Positions 7,366-15,865 of a stretch of 64,000 nt of DNA are shown piece after piece. A program made the position numbers and the translations under genes. How positions within the stretch are numbered: position 1 is the first letter of the stretch; every line of letters begins with the position of its first letter. The stretch lies in the NCBI GenBank assembly GCA_026389845.1, contig JAPLHB010000068.1:1-64000 (forward strand), written 5' to 3'. Source of the stretch: Chloroflexota bacterium. Lineage in GTDB: Bacteria; Chloroflexota; Anaerolineae; CG2-30-64-16. The notes below the pieces were generated by a model, which saw only the letters and a program-made list of their open reading frames with translations, was not told the origin of the DNA and did not search any database.

Positions 7366-9005
7366 CGGTTTCTGTCATCGTTCCCGCCTACAACTCGGCC
7401 GCGACGTTGCCTCTGTGCCTGACGGCGCTCGCCGCGCAAGACTACCCCCACGACACCTACGAGGTTATCGTCGTAGACGATGGCTCCACCGACGACACGG
7501 CCGCCCTCGCCCGCGCGGCCGGCGTCAAGGTCATCACCCAGCCCAACTCCGGACCGGCCGCGGCCCGCAACACCGGCGCGGCGGCCGCGACCGGCGATCT
7601 ACTCCTCTTCACCGACGCCGACTGTGCGCCCGTCCCTGGCTGGATCCGCGCCCTGGTCGCCCCCTTTGCCGATCCGCGCGTGGCCGGCGCAAAGGGCGCC
7701 TACCTCACCCGCCAGGCGGCTCTCGTCCCCCGCTTCACCCAACTGGAATATGCAGACCGCTACGATCACATGGCCAGCGCGGAGACCATTGACTTCGTGG
7801 ATACCTACAGCGCGGCCTACCGGCGGGACGTCTTCCTGGCGAATGGCGGCTTCGACACCATCTTCCCCACCGCTTCGGTCGAGGACCAGGAGCTTTCCTT
7901 CCGCCTGGCTGAAAAGGGCTACCGGTTGGTCTTCGCACCCCAGGCGCAAGTCTACCACCGTCACAACCCGACCCTGGCCGCTTACATCCGCCGCAAGTTC
8001 TTCATCGGCTACTGGAAGGCGCTGCTCGCACGCTGGCATCCTGGGCGGCTGGTCAAAGATTCACACACGCCACAGGTGTTGAAGATGCAGATGGGGCTGG
8101 TGGCGGTAGGATTGGGTGGGTTGGTGGTTGGCTTGGTGGGTGGTTGGGTGGTTTGGGGGTTTGGGAGCGCGGGAGGAGAGGAGACGGCTGCACGTGGTGG
8201 CTTAGTCGTCGTCGCACTGGCGGCGGTCGCGTTTCTGTTGAGCAGCGTGCCGTTTTTGGCAAAGGTCTGGCGGCGCGATCGGGGCGTGGTGTTGTCAGCG
8301 GTCGGGCTGCTGTGGGTGCGGGCGCTGGCGCTGGGGACGGGGTTCGCGCTGGGGCTGGCGCGTTTTCGAGGTCAGACCGGCGAGCGGCGTCCGGCCTTGA
8401 CCGCCTGGCAGCGGGTTGTCAAGCGCAGCCTGGACGTGGCCGGCGCGCTGCTCGGCCTGCTGATCACCGCCCTGCCCATGGCGGCAATTGCGCTGGCGGT
8501 CCGGCTCGACTCCCCCGGCCCGGCTCTCTTCACTCAGACGCGCGTGGGCCAGGCCGGCCGACCGTTCCGGCTGCTCAAGTTTCGGACAATGGTGCAGGGT
8601 GCCGAGGCGCTGCTGCCGCAGCTCATCAATCTGGACGCGCTGCCCCAACCGGCGTTCAAGCTGCGCGATGACCCGCGTGTCACCCGCGTGGGCCGATTAC
8701 TGCGCCGTTACAGCCTGGACGAGCTACCGCAACTGGTCAACGTGCTGGCCGGAGCGATGAGCCTGGTAGGTCCGCGGCCGGAAGAGGCCGCGGTGGTGGC
8801 CCGCTACAGCGATGATCAGCGCCGCCGGCTGGCGGTCAAGCCCGGCCTCACCGGTCCGATGCAGATCAACGGCCGCGGCGACCTGCCCTTCGAGCAACGG
8901 CTGGCGCTGGAGCTGGACTACATTGAGCATTACTCGCTGCGACGCGACCTGGGGATTTTGCTCCGCACGCTGCCGGCAGTGTTGCGCGGAGAGGGCGCGT
9001 ACTGA
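7260..9005 (+). CDS. Fused GT2 glycosyltransferase and bacterial sugar transferase (polyprenyl-P sugar-1-P transferase)
   Basis: 581 residues with two enzymes in one chain. Residues ~38-270 are a family-2 glycosyltransferase: SVIVPAYN, VVDDGSTDD, the DADCAP metal motif and EDQELSFR. Residues ~277-330 are hydrophobic and anchor it in the membrane. Residues ~381-581 are a WcaJ/Pgl-type sugar transferase: RSLDVAGALLGLL, FRTM, RRYSLDELPQL, SLVGPRPE and KPGLTG. The second half should transfer a sugar-1-phosphate to undecaprenyl phosphate and the first half could add the next sugar, starting an exopolysaccharide or glycan. ATG 7260 follows AGGAGA. The first ~35 residues and residues ~283-302 are encoded by low-complexity repeats and are probably not functional domain. 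Confidence 0.85.
   Translation: MANDEWRMMNAEGETGEENAILPSAICRLPSARCLPVSVIVPAYNSAATLPLCLTALAAQDYPHDTYEVIVVDDGSTDDTAALARAAGVKVITQPNSGPAAARNTGAAAATGDLLLFTDADCAPVPGWIRALVAPFADPRVAGAKGAYLTRQAALVPRFTQLEYADRYDHMASAETIDFVDTYSAAYRRDVFLANGGFDTIFPTASVEDQELSFRLAEKGYRLVFAPQAQVYHRHNPTLAAYIRRKFFIGYWKALLARWHPGRLVKDSHTPQVLKMQMGLVAVGLGGLVVGLVGGWVVWGFGSAGGEETAARGGLVVVALAAVAFLLSSVPFLAKVWRRDRGVVLSAVGLLWVRALALGTGFALGLARFRGQTGERRPALTAWQRVVKRSLDVAGALLGLLITALPMAAIALAVRLDSPGPALFTQTRVGQAGRPFRLLKFRTMVQGAEALLPQLINLDALPQPAFKLRDDPRVTRVGRLLRRYSLDELPQLVNVLAGAMSLVGPRPEEAAVVARYSDDQRRRLAVKPGLTGPMQINGRGDLPFEQRLALELDYIEHYSLRRDLGILLRTLPAVLRGEGAY
8108..8166. repeat. G/T-rich repeat inside the fused transferase gene
   Basis: About 59 bp consisting almost only of G and T in variants of TTGGTGGGTGG. 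It encodes a Gly/Val/Trp-rich hydrophobic run in the linker/membrane region. The top strand has many GGG runs and could form G-quadruplexes. Confidence 0.6.
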
Positions 9006-9043
9006 CCTATGGAATCCAGCCGGCCGAAGTTATAGAAACCTGC

Positions 9044-9072
9044 TTGCGTGAACGGTTGAATCATAGTACAAT
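9044..9072 (+). promoter_or_regulatory. Sigma-70-like promoter for the TumE-like operon and uvrC
   Basis: TTGCGT (9044-9049), a 17-bp spacer and TACAAT (9067-9072). Transcription would start near 9079, about 36 bases before ATG 9115, and could run through the pair into uvrC, which overlaps the toxin gene by 4 bases. Confidence 0.6.
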
Positions 9073-9114
9073 CAAGGTCGTAGCCCCGGTGGCGATTGGA
9101 AAGTGAGGCACTTA

Positions 9115-9423
9115 ATGACCCAAGAGATATTTACGGCTGAAGACCTGCTGCGCGATATTTATGAGGCAGAGGCCGCCCAACGTTGGTTTGAGCAGAAGCA
9201 CAGCCTGCTGTCGGAGACGTTCTATCGGCTCTACGAGCAGGGGCTGTTGCGCGACGAAGATCCCGCCGAAATCCGCGAATACCTCGAATGGGCGGGTTGG
9301 CACGAGATTTACCAGGATCGGCGCGTGCGTTACGATCAAGCTATCCAACAACGATTGAACGAACTCGTCGCACCCGCGTCGCTCTTCGATCTGCACATCC
9401 ATCAGCTTCAAGTAGCGGCTTGA
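9115..9423 (+). CDS. Small protein upstream of TumE-like toxin, putative antitoxin
   Basis: A 102-residue acidic, helical protein (begins MTQEIFTAEDLLRDIYEAEAA) with no helix-turn-helix seen by eye. ATG 9115 has GTGAGG six bases upstream. It ends 3 bp before the TumE-like gene and shares its promoter, which is the layout of a type II toxin-antitoxin pair with the antitoxin first. The known TumA antitoxin carries an Xre-type HTH, so this would be a different antitoxin type. The role is inferred only from position and size. Confidence 0.45.
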   Translation: MTQEIFTAEDLLRDIYEAEAAQRWFEQKHSLLSETFYRLYEQGLLRDEDPAEIREYLEWAGWHEIYQDRRVRYDQAIQQRLNELVAPASLFDLHIHQLQVAA

Positions 9424-9426
9424 CCG

Positions 9427-9843
9427 ATGAGCCTGGATACGTATGGCGAGTATGCTCGCCTCGTTTTCTTCCTCCTGGCCGACCGTTCTACTGTGGCAAG
9501 CCACACCCTGGCTGTGTTCACGGTCAACCGCACGGTCGGCATTACGCGCGGCGAGGTCGTATTTCGTTCCGGGCATGTTCTACGGGTGTTCGAGCAGCTT
9601 GATTTTATCGCCCACCGGATTCTTAAGTATTCCTATGAACTGACATTCCGGGGCGAAACGCTATGGTGGTACGACTCGATGCCCCATCCGGCCGTGCCCG
9701 AGTTACAGAGCACGCACCCGCATCACAAACACGTCCCTCCTGACATCAAACACCATCGTATTCCAGCGCCAGAGATGAGTTTTATCCGTCCTAATCTGCT
9801 CCTCTTGATTAAGAGGATCGAGCAGACCATCTCAACATCGTGA
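9427..9843 (+). CDS. TumE-like toxin (DUF6516 family)
   Basis: 138 residues. The central YELTFRGETLWWYD and the C-terminal HPHHKH-PPDIKHHRIPAP block match proteins annotated as TumE-family toxins (DUF6516). The conserved His-rich segment is the likely functional centre. It follows a 102-residue probable antitoxin by 3 bp. Its TGA stop overlaps the GTG start of uvrC, so toxin and DNA-repair translation are coupled, an unusual arrangement. Family assignment is good; toxicity is not shown by sequence alone. Confidence 0.65.
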   Translation: MSLDTYGEYARLVFFLLADRSTVASHTLAVFTVNRTVGITRGEVVFRSGHVLRVFEQLDFIAHRILKYSYELTFRGETLWWYDSMPHPAVPELQSTHPHHKHVPPDIKHHRIPAPEMSFIRPNLLLLIKRIEQTISTS

Positions 9844-11723
9844 ACACCACCCTCCCTCCCGACTTCTCCCAAAAACTGGACACCCTGCCCGAACGGCCCG
9901 GCGTCTACATCTACCGCGCGACCGACCGGAAGGTGATTTACATCGGCAAGGCAGTGGTGCTGAAGAATCGGGTGCGTTCGTACTTCCAGGCCGGCGCACG
10001 GCACGAGCCGCGCACCCGCCGCCTGGTAGCCGAGATCGCCGACCTGGAGTGGATCGTCACCGACACCGAGCTGGAGGCGTTGATCCTCGAAAACGAGCTG
10101 ATCAAACGCCACCGTCCCCGCTTCAACGTCCGCCTGAAGGATGACAAGACCTACCCGTACATCAAGATTCACTGGCAGGAGGATTTTCCCAAAATCAGCA
10201 TCGTCCGGCGCATGGAGCGGGACGGTGGACGCTACTTTGGCCCATTCACGTCGGGCCTCGCGGTGCGCCAAACCCTCGACGCGCTGCGGCGGGTCTTTCC
10301 TTACTTGGACTGCACCCGCGAGATCACCGGCCACGACCCGAAGCCGTGCCTCTACTACCACATCAAGCGGTGCGCGGGGCCGTGTATCGGCGCGGTGGAT
10401 CGGGCAGGCTACCGGCAGATCATCGGGGGGCTGGCTGAGTTCCTGGAAGGGGATACCGACGAAGCGCTGGCCCAGTTGACCAGCCGGATGCAGGCCGCGG
10501 CCGAGCAGCTCCAGTTCGAGCGCGCGGCCATGCTGCGCGATCAAATCCACGCGGCGGGGCAAATCGTCGAACGACAGAAGGTGGTCAGCGGCAAGCAGGA
10601 GGATGAAGACCTGGTGGCCTTCGCCCAGGATGCGCGCACCGGCGAAGCGTGCGTACAGGTCTTCTTCGTCCGCCGCGGCAAGCTGATCGGCCGCGAGAGT
10701 TTCGTGCTGGAAGGGGTCAGCGAAGACGCCAACGGCGAGCTGATCGCCGCGTTCGTCAAGCAGTTCTACGACGAGGCGGCCTACGTGCCCCCGAGCATCC
10801 TGCTGCAAAAGGACCTGGACGAGGCCGCGATCATCGAGCAATGGCTGCGGAGCAAGCGCGGCGGTGAGAAGGTCGTGCTCGGCGTGCCGACCGAAGGCCC
10901 AAAGCACGATCTGATGACCCTGGCGGCCGAAAACGCGGCCGCGACCCTGACCAGCCTGCAGGCCCAATGGCAGGCCGACACCCATCGCCAGACCGAGGCG
11001 CTGGCCCAGATCCAGGAGGCGCTGGGGCTGACCGCGCCGCCGGGTCGCATCGAGTGCTTCGATATTTCGACGTTGCAGGGTACGAACACCGTGGGCAGTA
11101 TGGTGGTCTTCGGTAAGGGCACGCCGCTCAAGGGCGATTACCGGCGGTTCAACGTCAAAGGACGGGGCAGCCAGGGCGAGCCGGACGATTTCGCCTCCAT
11201 GCACGAGGTGCTCAAGCGGCGTTTCCGCCGCGCGGTCGAAGAGGCCGTGCCCGATCCGGGGAGGGTGGCGCGCAAAGCCGACGAATCTTGGCGCCTGCTG
11301 CCCGACCTGCTGATCGTGGACGGCGGCAAGGGGCAGTTGGGCGTGGCGGTCGAGGTGCTGGCCGAGTACGGGCTGACCGAGGTGGTACCGGTGGCCGGAC
11401 TTGCCAAACAACACGAGGAGCTGTTCCTGCCGGGCCGGCCCGACTCAATCCTCTTGCCGCCGGGCAGCCAGGGACTGTTCCTGGTGCAGCGCATTCGCGA
11501 CGAGGCGCATCGCTTCGCAATCACCGCGCACCGCGCGAAGCGGAGCAAGACCGCCATCGCGTCCGAGTTGGACGCGGTCCCCGGCATCGGCCCGGCGCGA
11601 CGTAAGGCGTTGCTGAAGCACTTCGGCTCGCTGGAAGCGATCCGCCAGGCGACGGTGGCGGAGCTAGCCGCGGCGCCGGGGATGACACAGGCCGCGGCGC
11701 AGAGTGTGCGAGAGAGGTTGTGA
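9840..11723 (+). CDS. uvrC: UvrABC system protein C
   Basis: A 627-residue excision nuclease subunit that makes the two incisions around bulky DNA lesions. Domains in order: GIY-YIG nuclease (PGVYIYRATDRKVIYIGKA, residues ~20-95), UVR motif near residues 216-240 (QFERAAMLRDQI), the RNase-H-like 5'-incision domain with FDISTLQGTNTVGSMV (residues ~406-420), and tandem helix-hairpin-helix motifs at the end (VPGIGPARRKALLKHFGS). Full family length. GTG 9840 overlaps the stop of the TumE-like gene. It is followed, one base after the stop, by the cNMP/PH gene. Confidence 0.96.
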   Translation: MNTTLPPDFSQKLDTLPERPGVYIYRATDRKVIYIGKAVVLKNRVRSYFQAGARHEPRTRRLVAEIADLEWIVTDTELEALILENELIKRHRPRFNVRLKDDKTYPYIKIHWQEDFPKISIVRRMERDGGRYFGPFTSGLAVRQTLDALRRVFPYLDCTREITGHDPKPCLYYHIKRCAGPCIGAVDRAGYRQIIGGLAEFLEGDTDEALAQLTSRMQAAAEQLQFERAAMLRDQIHAAGQIVERQKVVSGKQEDEDLVAFAQDARTGEACVQVFFVRRGKLIGRESFVLEGVSEDANGELIAAFVKQFYDEAAYVPPSILLQKDLDEAAIIEQWLRSKRGGEKVVLGVPTEGPKHDLMTLAAENAAATLTSLQAQWQADTHRQTEALAQIQEALGLTAPPGRIECFDISTLQGTNTVGSMVVFGKGTPLKGDYRRFNVKGRGSQGEPDDFASMHEVLKRRFRRAVEEAVPDPGRVARKADESWRLLPDLLIVDGGKGQLGVAVEVLAEYGLTEVVPVAGLAKQHEELFLPGRPDSILLPPGSQGLFLVQRIRDEAHRFAITAHRAKRSKTAIASELDAVPGIGPARRKALLKHFGSLEAIRQATVAELAAAPGMTQAAAQSVRERL

Positions 11724-11724
11724 A

Positions 11725-14373
11725 ATGGCGCTAACCCAGGAACAAGCCGACCGCTTTTGGCGGGTCTTTGCCGGCAAGCCCCCCATCGCCAAGTGGAGCG
11801 ATTTTCAGACCAGTTTTCTGCGCGAGCTGAATACGTTTCCTTGTGTGCCCGGTCAATGCGTCTTTCAGTCCGGTCTCGCGCCGAGCTTTCTCTTCATGGT
11901 CGGCGAGGGCACGATCGAGCAAGTCGTGGCGAAGGATGGGCGAATTTGGCTGCGGCAGGAGCTTGGTCCCGGTACGTTCTTCGGCCAGCAGGCGCTATTT
12001 ACCGGCGAATACGAGGCGACCGCGACCGCACTGACCGCGGTCACGCTCTACACCATGACTGCGGCCGATTTGCGCATCGGGATGGAGCGCGACGCGGGTC
12101 TGTTCGACGCGCTGGTGCGCGAAAATTTGGCAGGCCGGCTGAGACGCATTCCGCTCTTCCGCAGCCTGAACGATGCCGAGATGCGCTGGCTGGCGCAGGT
12201 GATCGAAGAGCGGGATCTTGCCCAGGGCAGCCCTGTGCCGGTGACGACCGAGCCAGGCCTCTGGGTCGTGGACTGGGGCCAGGTGGAAGTGACGGGGCCA
12301 GCGAACCCGCACGAAGGACGTTGGCCGAAGTGGGGGCTGACCTCCGGCAGCTTCTTCGTGGCCCCGGGCCAGGCCGCAGCAGGCAGCGCGCCCGCCGGCG
12401 GACCGGCCGGTCTTGCTCAGGCGGGGGCCGCGTGGGTCGCCGATTCTGCCACAACCACGCTAAAAAGCCACCTCTTCTACCTCCCCGTCCGCCATGCCGA
12501 GCCGCTGATTGCCACATTCCCTGACGTCCGCGAGCGGCTGCGCACGACGCTCGACATCGCCGACAAACTGAGCAGGGTGGAACTCTTCCGGTCGTTGAGC
12601 GATGAGCAACGCGAACACCTGGCACAGTATTGCGGCTGGGAGTTCGCGCCGGCCGGCCAGAACATCACGACCCAGGGCAACGTCGGCCACAGCTTTGTGA
12701 TCCTGGTGGACGGCGCGGCCGTGGTCAGCGCGCTGGATGAACGCGGCAAGCTGCGCCCGCGCAATCGCCTGGTGGCTGGCGACGCCTACGGTGAAACCTC
12801 ACTCTTGGAAGGCAAGCAGCGCGATGCTACCGTGCGCGCGGTCATCGCCCAGGCTAGCGCAGGGGGGCGCGCCGGACTGGGCGGCTCCGAGCAGCTCCTC
12901 CTTGACCGTCGCGACATGCACTACGCCTTTCCCAAGGAGCACCGGTTGTGGGGTCGGAATGTCTCGTTGGTGCAGCGGTATCAAGAGATCCGCGAGGAAC
13001 GCAAAGCATACGAGTGGATGCAAGAGGGCGAGAAGCTGCGTTGGCGCGACCGAGGCCACATCTTCTGGCTGCTGACTCCGGAATTGGGGGTCGTGGCGGT
13101 CCTGCTCGCCTTGATATTGGCGATCAAACTGGCCCTGTCCCCCGATGTGCAGCCCCAGTTCTGGATTGCCTTTGTGATTCTTCCGTTACCGCTCGCACTG
13201 ATTTTCGCTGGCTGGTTTTATTACAACTACCACGATGACTACTACGCCATCACCAACCGCCGCGTGACCCGCCGCGATCATCTGCTGCTGCTCTATGAAT
13301 CGCGACAGGAAGCGCCGGTCGAGATGGTACAGGATGTCACCGTGGACGCCGGCTTTTGGGGCCGCCTCTTCGATTTCGGCAACGTGACCATACGCACGGC
13401 GGCCAAGATCGGCGCCATCGTCTTTGCCCACGTGCCCGCGCCCGATACCGTTCGCGACCGCATCCTGCAGGAGCGCACCGAGGCGGTGATCGCCTTGCGC
13501 GGCCAGCAGAAGGAACAGTTGCGCCGCGGGCTGATGACCGAGCTGCGCCTGGCGTTGCCGATTCCGCAACGCATGCGTGCGCTGGGCGATGACGCCAAGT
13601 CGGATGAGACGCCTGGTTGGTGGCGTCGTTTCCGCGCCTGGTGGCAGCGGCAGTCTCAGCCGCGGATCGTGCAGCCAAGGGTGCGCCGCAGCAAGCCGGG
13701 CTGGTTTATCCAGCTCACCAGCGGCCTACCCCCACGGTGGCAGAAGGCGTTCATCGGTCCTACCCCACCGCCCCCGCCTACGCCGATGACCGGGATGATC
13801 CAGTGGCGCAAGCACTGGCTCAGCCTGGTCGAGCGCGCCGGGCTGCCGTTCTTGATGACGGCGTTCTTGATTGTCGCAGCCTTCCTGTTGATCGCCGGAG
13901 AGACCGATGTGGCGGGCTTTCATCGCGGGGCGTTCTTCGTGCCCTGGCTCTTTGCGATGATCTTCGCAGCCGGCTGGTTGTGGTGGCAGGTGACCGACTA
14001 CTACAACGATCTCTATATTTTGACTGACGACAAGATCATTGATATCGAAGCGAAGCCGTTGGGCCTCTTCATGAAACGCCGTGAGGGCAACCTGGAACGG
14101 GTGCAAACGGTGGACTTCAAGCAGGTGGGGCTGGCCGCGTACATCTTCAACTACGGCAACGTGATCATCCGCACTGCGGCCGCCGACGAGGGCTACGACT
14201 TCGTCATGGTCCCGAACCCCAAGCTGGTCCAGGCGACCGTGTTCCAGAAGCTCGACGCACTGCGCGGGAAGCAGGAAGCCAAGAAGACGCAGGACCGGCA
14301 GCAGGAGTTGATCGAAGGACTGGATGTATATCACCAGCTGCGCGAAGAGCAGAGTGCGCGAGAAAGAAGGTGA
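11725..14373 (+). CDS. Cyclic-nucleotide-binding-like protein with two membrane/bacterial-PH modules
   Basis: 882 residues. Cyclic-nucleotide-binding-like folds are visible at ~27-140 (GEGTIEQV, GPGTFFGQQALFTGEYEATATA), a degenerate second one at ~145-265, and a third at ~290-405 (GDAYGETSLLEGKQRDATVRA). Two similar modules follow: a TM pair (~450-502) plus bPH2/DUF304 domain (~502-582, YYAITNRRV, GNVTIRTA), then a second TM pair (~707-756) plus bPH2 domain (~761-845, LYILTDDKI, GNVIIRTA). This would be a membrane protein with a cytoplasmic sensor head and two PH-like domains. The start follows GAGAGG. Ligand and role are unknown; residues normally contacting cAMP phosphate are not clearly kept. 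Confidence 0.7.
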   Translation: MALTQEQADRFWRVFAGKPPIAKWSDFQTSFLRELNTFPCVPGQCVFQSGLAPSFLFMVGEGTIEQVVAKDGRIWLRQELGPGTFFGQQALFTGEYEATATALTAVTLYTMTAADLRIGMERDAGLFDALVRENLAGRLRRIPLFRSLNDAEMRWLAQVIEERDLAQGSPVPVTTEPGLWVVDWGQVEVTGPANPHEGRWPKWGLTSGSFFVAPGQAAAGSAPAGGPAGLAQAGAAWVADSATTTLKSHLFYLPVRHAEPLIATFPDVRERLRTTLDIADKLSRVELFRSLSDEQREHLAQYCGWEFAPAGQNITTQGNVGHSFVILVDGAAVVSALDERGKLRPRNRLVAGDAYGETSLLEGKQRDATVRAVIAQASAGGRAGLGGSEQLLLDRRDMHYAFPKEHRLWGRNVSLVQRYQEIREERKAYEWMQEGEKLRWRDRGHIFWLLTPELGVVAVLLALILAIKLALSPDVQPQFWIAFVILPLPLALIFAGWFYYNYHDDYYAITNRRVTRRDHLLLLYESRQEAPVEMVQDVTVDAGFWGRLFDFGNVTIRTAAKIGAIVFAHVPAPDTVRDRILQERTEAVIALRGQQKEQLRRGLMTELRLALPIPQRMRALGDDAKSDETPGWWRRFRAWWQRQSQPRIVQPRVRRSKPGWFIQLTSGLPPRWQKAFIGPTPPPPPTPMTGMIQWRKHWLSLVERAGLPFLMTAFLIVAAFLLIAGETDVAGFHRGAFFVPWLFAMIFAAGWLWWQVTDYYNDLYILTDDKIIDIEAKPLGLFMKRREGNLERVQTVDFKQVGLAAYIFNYGNVIIRTAAADEGYDFVMVPNPKLVQATVFQKLDALRGKQEAKKTQDRQQELIEGLDVYHQLREEQSARERR

Positions 14374-14375
14374 TG

Positions 14376-15494
14376 ATGCACCTGCCGCCTGAACCCTGGC
14401 TCACGTTGCTGGGCGCCGACCCGCGGCCCTGGCTACTCGACTCGGCCGAGCCCGCAACCCGCTGGATCGCGCTGACTGCTCTGCTCGACCGGCCGGAAGA
14501 TGATCCCGAAGTGATCGCGGCGCGCCGCGGCGTCCTGGCCGATCCCGGCACGCAGGCGTTGATCGCCCGGCTGCCCGATTGGGAGACGGCGCCCGTGCGC
14601 GGACACAACCGGCCGGACTTCGCGCCCAATCTCCTGCACCTGCTGGCCGACATGGGTGTCCGCGGCGGGGACGATGGGCGGATCGAGGCGCTGCTGGATG
14701 CGCTGCTGGCGCATCAGGAGCCGACCGGGCGCTTCGCCTCGTTCGGCATCGCCCACGGCGGCCAGACGGCGGAGTGGGGATCGGTGCTCTGCGATAGCCA
14801 TGCGATCATTGAAGCGCTCGTCCGCTACGGCCGCGGCGACGACCCGCGCACCGCGGCCGGTATCGCCCGCATGGCAGCCGACCTGACGGACACCGCGCAA
14901 GGCCGTGCCTGGCTCTGCGTCCCCCACGCGGTCAGCAAATGGCGCGGGCCGGGGCGCAAGAGCGAGTGCTGCCCCCAGGTGAGCCTGGAGGCGTTGCGCT
15001 CGTTCGCCCGCCTGCCCGCAGCGCAGCGTCCGCCCGACGTCCTGGTGGCCGCTGCCACCAGCCTTCGCGCCTGGCGCGTTCGCGGCGAGGAGAAGCCCTA
15101 CATGTTCGGCCACGGCCGCCAATTCAAGCAGGTCAAGTGGCCGGCGTTCTGGTACGACGCACATGGAGCGCTCGACACGCTGGGCCGCTACCCCGAGCTG
15201 TGGCGCAGCCCTGATGCTCGTCCCGAAGACCGCCGCAGCCTTGCCGAGCTGGCTGCCTGCCTGATCGCCTACAACTTCAACCCGGACGGCACGGTGACGC
15301 CCCACTCCTGCTACCAGGGCTTCGAGACCTACTCCTTCGGACAGAAGAAGGCGCCCTCTCCCTTCGCCACCGCCCGCCTGTGCGCCGTGCTGCGCCGCTT
15401 CAACGATCTATCCGAGGAGATCCGGGCTGTGGACGTGCTGGCGCTGGGCAGCTCGAAGGGGGGAACCGGCTCGCCTGTCCCGCCGCGCGGGTGA
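14376..15494 (+). CDS. Prenyltransferase/squalene-cyclase-like alpha/alpha-barrel protein, function unknown
   Basis: 372 residues, no signal peptide. Recurrent patterns such as LLDALLAHQEPTGRFASF, HAIIEALVRYGRG and LLAxLxxYxFNPDGTVTP suggest an alpha/alpha-toroid of the terpene-cyclase/prenyltransferase-like class rather than an active cyclase; no DxDD motif is seen. Cys and His residues are scattered (SECCPQVS, HSCYQGF). ATG 14376 is chosen because GAAGG precedes it by 6 bases; GTG 14370 and ATG 14373 are also in frame. It overlaps or abuts the cNMP/PH gene and may be co-transcribed. The last residues (KGGTGSPVPPRG) look repeat-derived. No function is claimed. Confidence 0.45.
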   Translation: MHLPPEPWLTLLGADPRPWLLDSAEPATRWIALTALLDRPEDDPEVIAARRGVLADPGTQALIARLPDWETAPVRGHNRPDFAPNLLHLLADMGVRGGDDGRIEALLDALLAHQEPTGRFASFGIAHGGQTAEWGSVLCDSHAIIEALVRYGRGDDPRTAAGIARMAADLTDTAQGRAWLCVPHAVSKWRGPGRKSECCPQVSLEALRSFARLPAAQRPPDVLVAAATSLRAWRVRGEEKPYMFGHGRQFKQVKWPAFWYDAHGALDTLGRYPELWRSPDARPEDRRSLAELAACLIAYNFNPDGTVTPHSCYQGFETYSFGQKKAPSPFATARLCAVLRRFNDLSEEIRAVDVLALGSSKGGTGSPVPPRG

Positions 15495-15514
15495 GCGAGC
15501 GTTTCTGCCGACCG

Positions 15515-15545
15515 AGTGCCAGGCGACTCCGAGGCACCTGGCACT
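15515..15545. repeat. Dispersed hairpin repeat, copy 2
   Basis: AGTGCCAGG (15515-15523) and CCTGGCACT (15537-15545) form a perfect 9-bp inverted repeat, related to the copy at 6652-6685 (shared GTGCCAGG...CCTGGCAC). The final T of the right arm is also the first base of the -35 hexamer of the DUF433 promoter. Confidence 0.7.
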
Positions 15546-15573
15546 TGAGCAGGTGACAACGCCGGTGTATAAT
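15545..15573 (+). promoter_or_regulatory. Sigma-70-like promoter for the DUF433/PIN pair
   Basis: TTGAGC (15545-15550), 17-bp spacer, TATAAT (15568-15573). Expected transcription start near 15580, giving a ~30-base leader with GGAGG before ATG 15611. Confidence 0.7.
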
Positions 15574-15610
15574 CTGAGCGGATCAGGAATGAACAAACGG
15601 AGGTAGTGAT

Positions 15611-15865
15611 ATGAGCGTGACATTGACAAGCCAGTACATCGTGGCCGACCCCGAAATCTGCCACGGTAAGCCGACCTTTCGCGGCACACGAATCATGGTA
15701 TGGCAGGTGTTGGGAATGCTTGCTAAGGGCCAGTCCTGGGAAGCGATCACGAAGGCATGGGGAGGGCGAGTGACTCCAGAGTACATTGCAGAAGCCCTGC
15801 AATTTGCGAGTGAAGTGCTACAGAAGCCCTTCCAGGAACAAACTCCGGAACCGCTTCCCGCATGA
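15611..15865 (+). CDS. DUF433 antitoxin-like protein
   Basis: 84 residues of the DUF433 family, winged-helix-like proteins that usually act as antitoxins/DNA-binding partners of DUF5615 PIN-like proteins. The typical N-terminus is clear: IVADPEICHGKPTFRGTRI, then VWQVLGMLAKGQSWEAI and a final VTPEYIAEALQFA. ACGGAGG lies 8 bases before ATG. It overlaps the following PIN-like gene by 4 bases, as expected for a coupled pair. Confidence 0.8.
   Translation: MSVTLTSQYIVADPEICHGKPTFRGTRIMVWQVLGMLAKGQSWEAITKAWGGRVTPEYIAEALQFASEVLQKPFQEQTPEPLPA

Noticed and set aside
9723-11414. A long minus-strand open frame opposite uvrC.
   Set aside because: It is the antisense shadow of a clearly conserved gene in GC-rich DNA; no domain or ribosome site.
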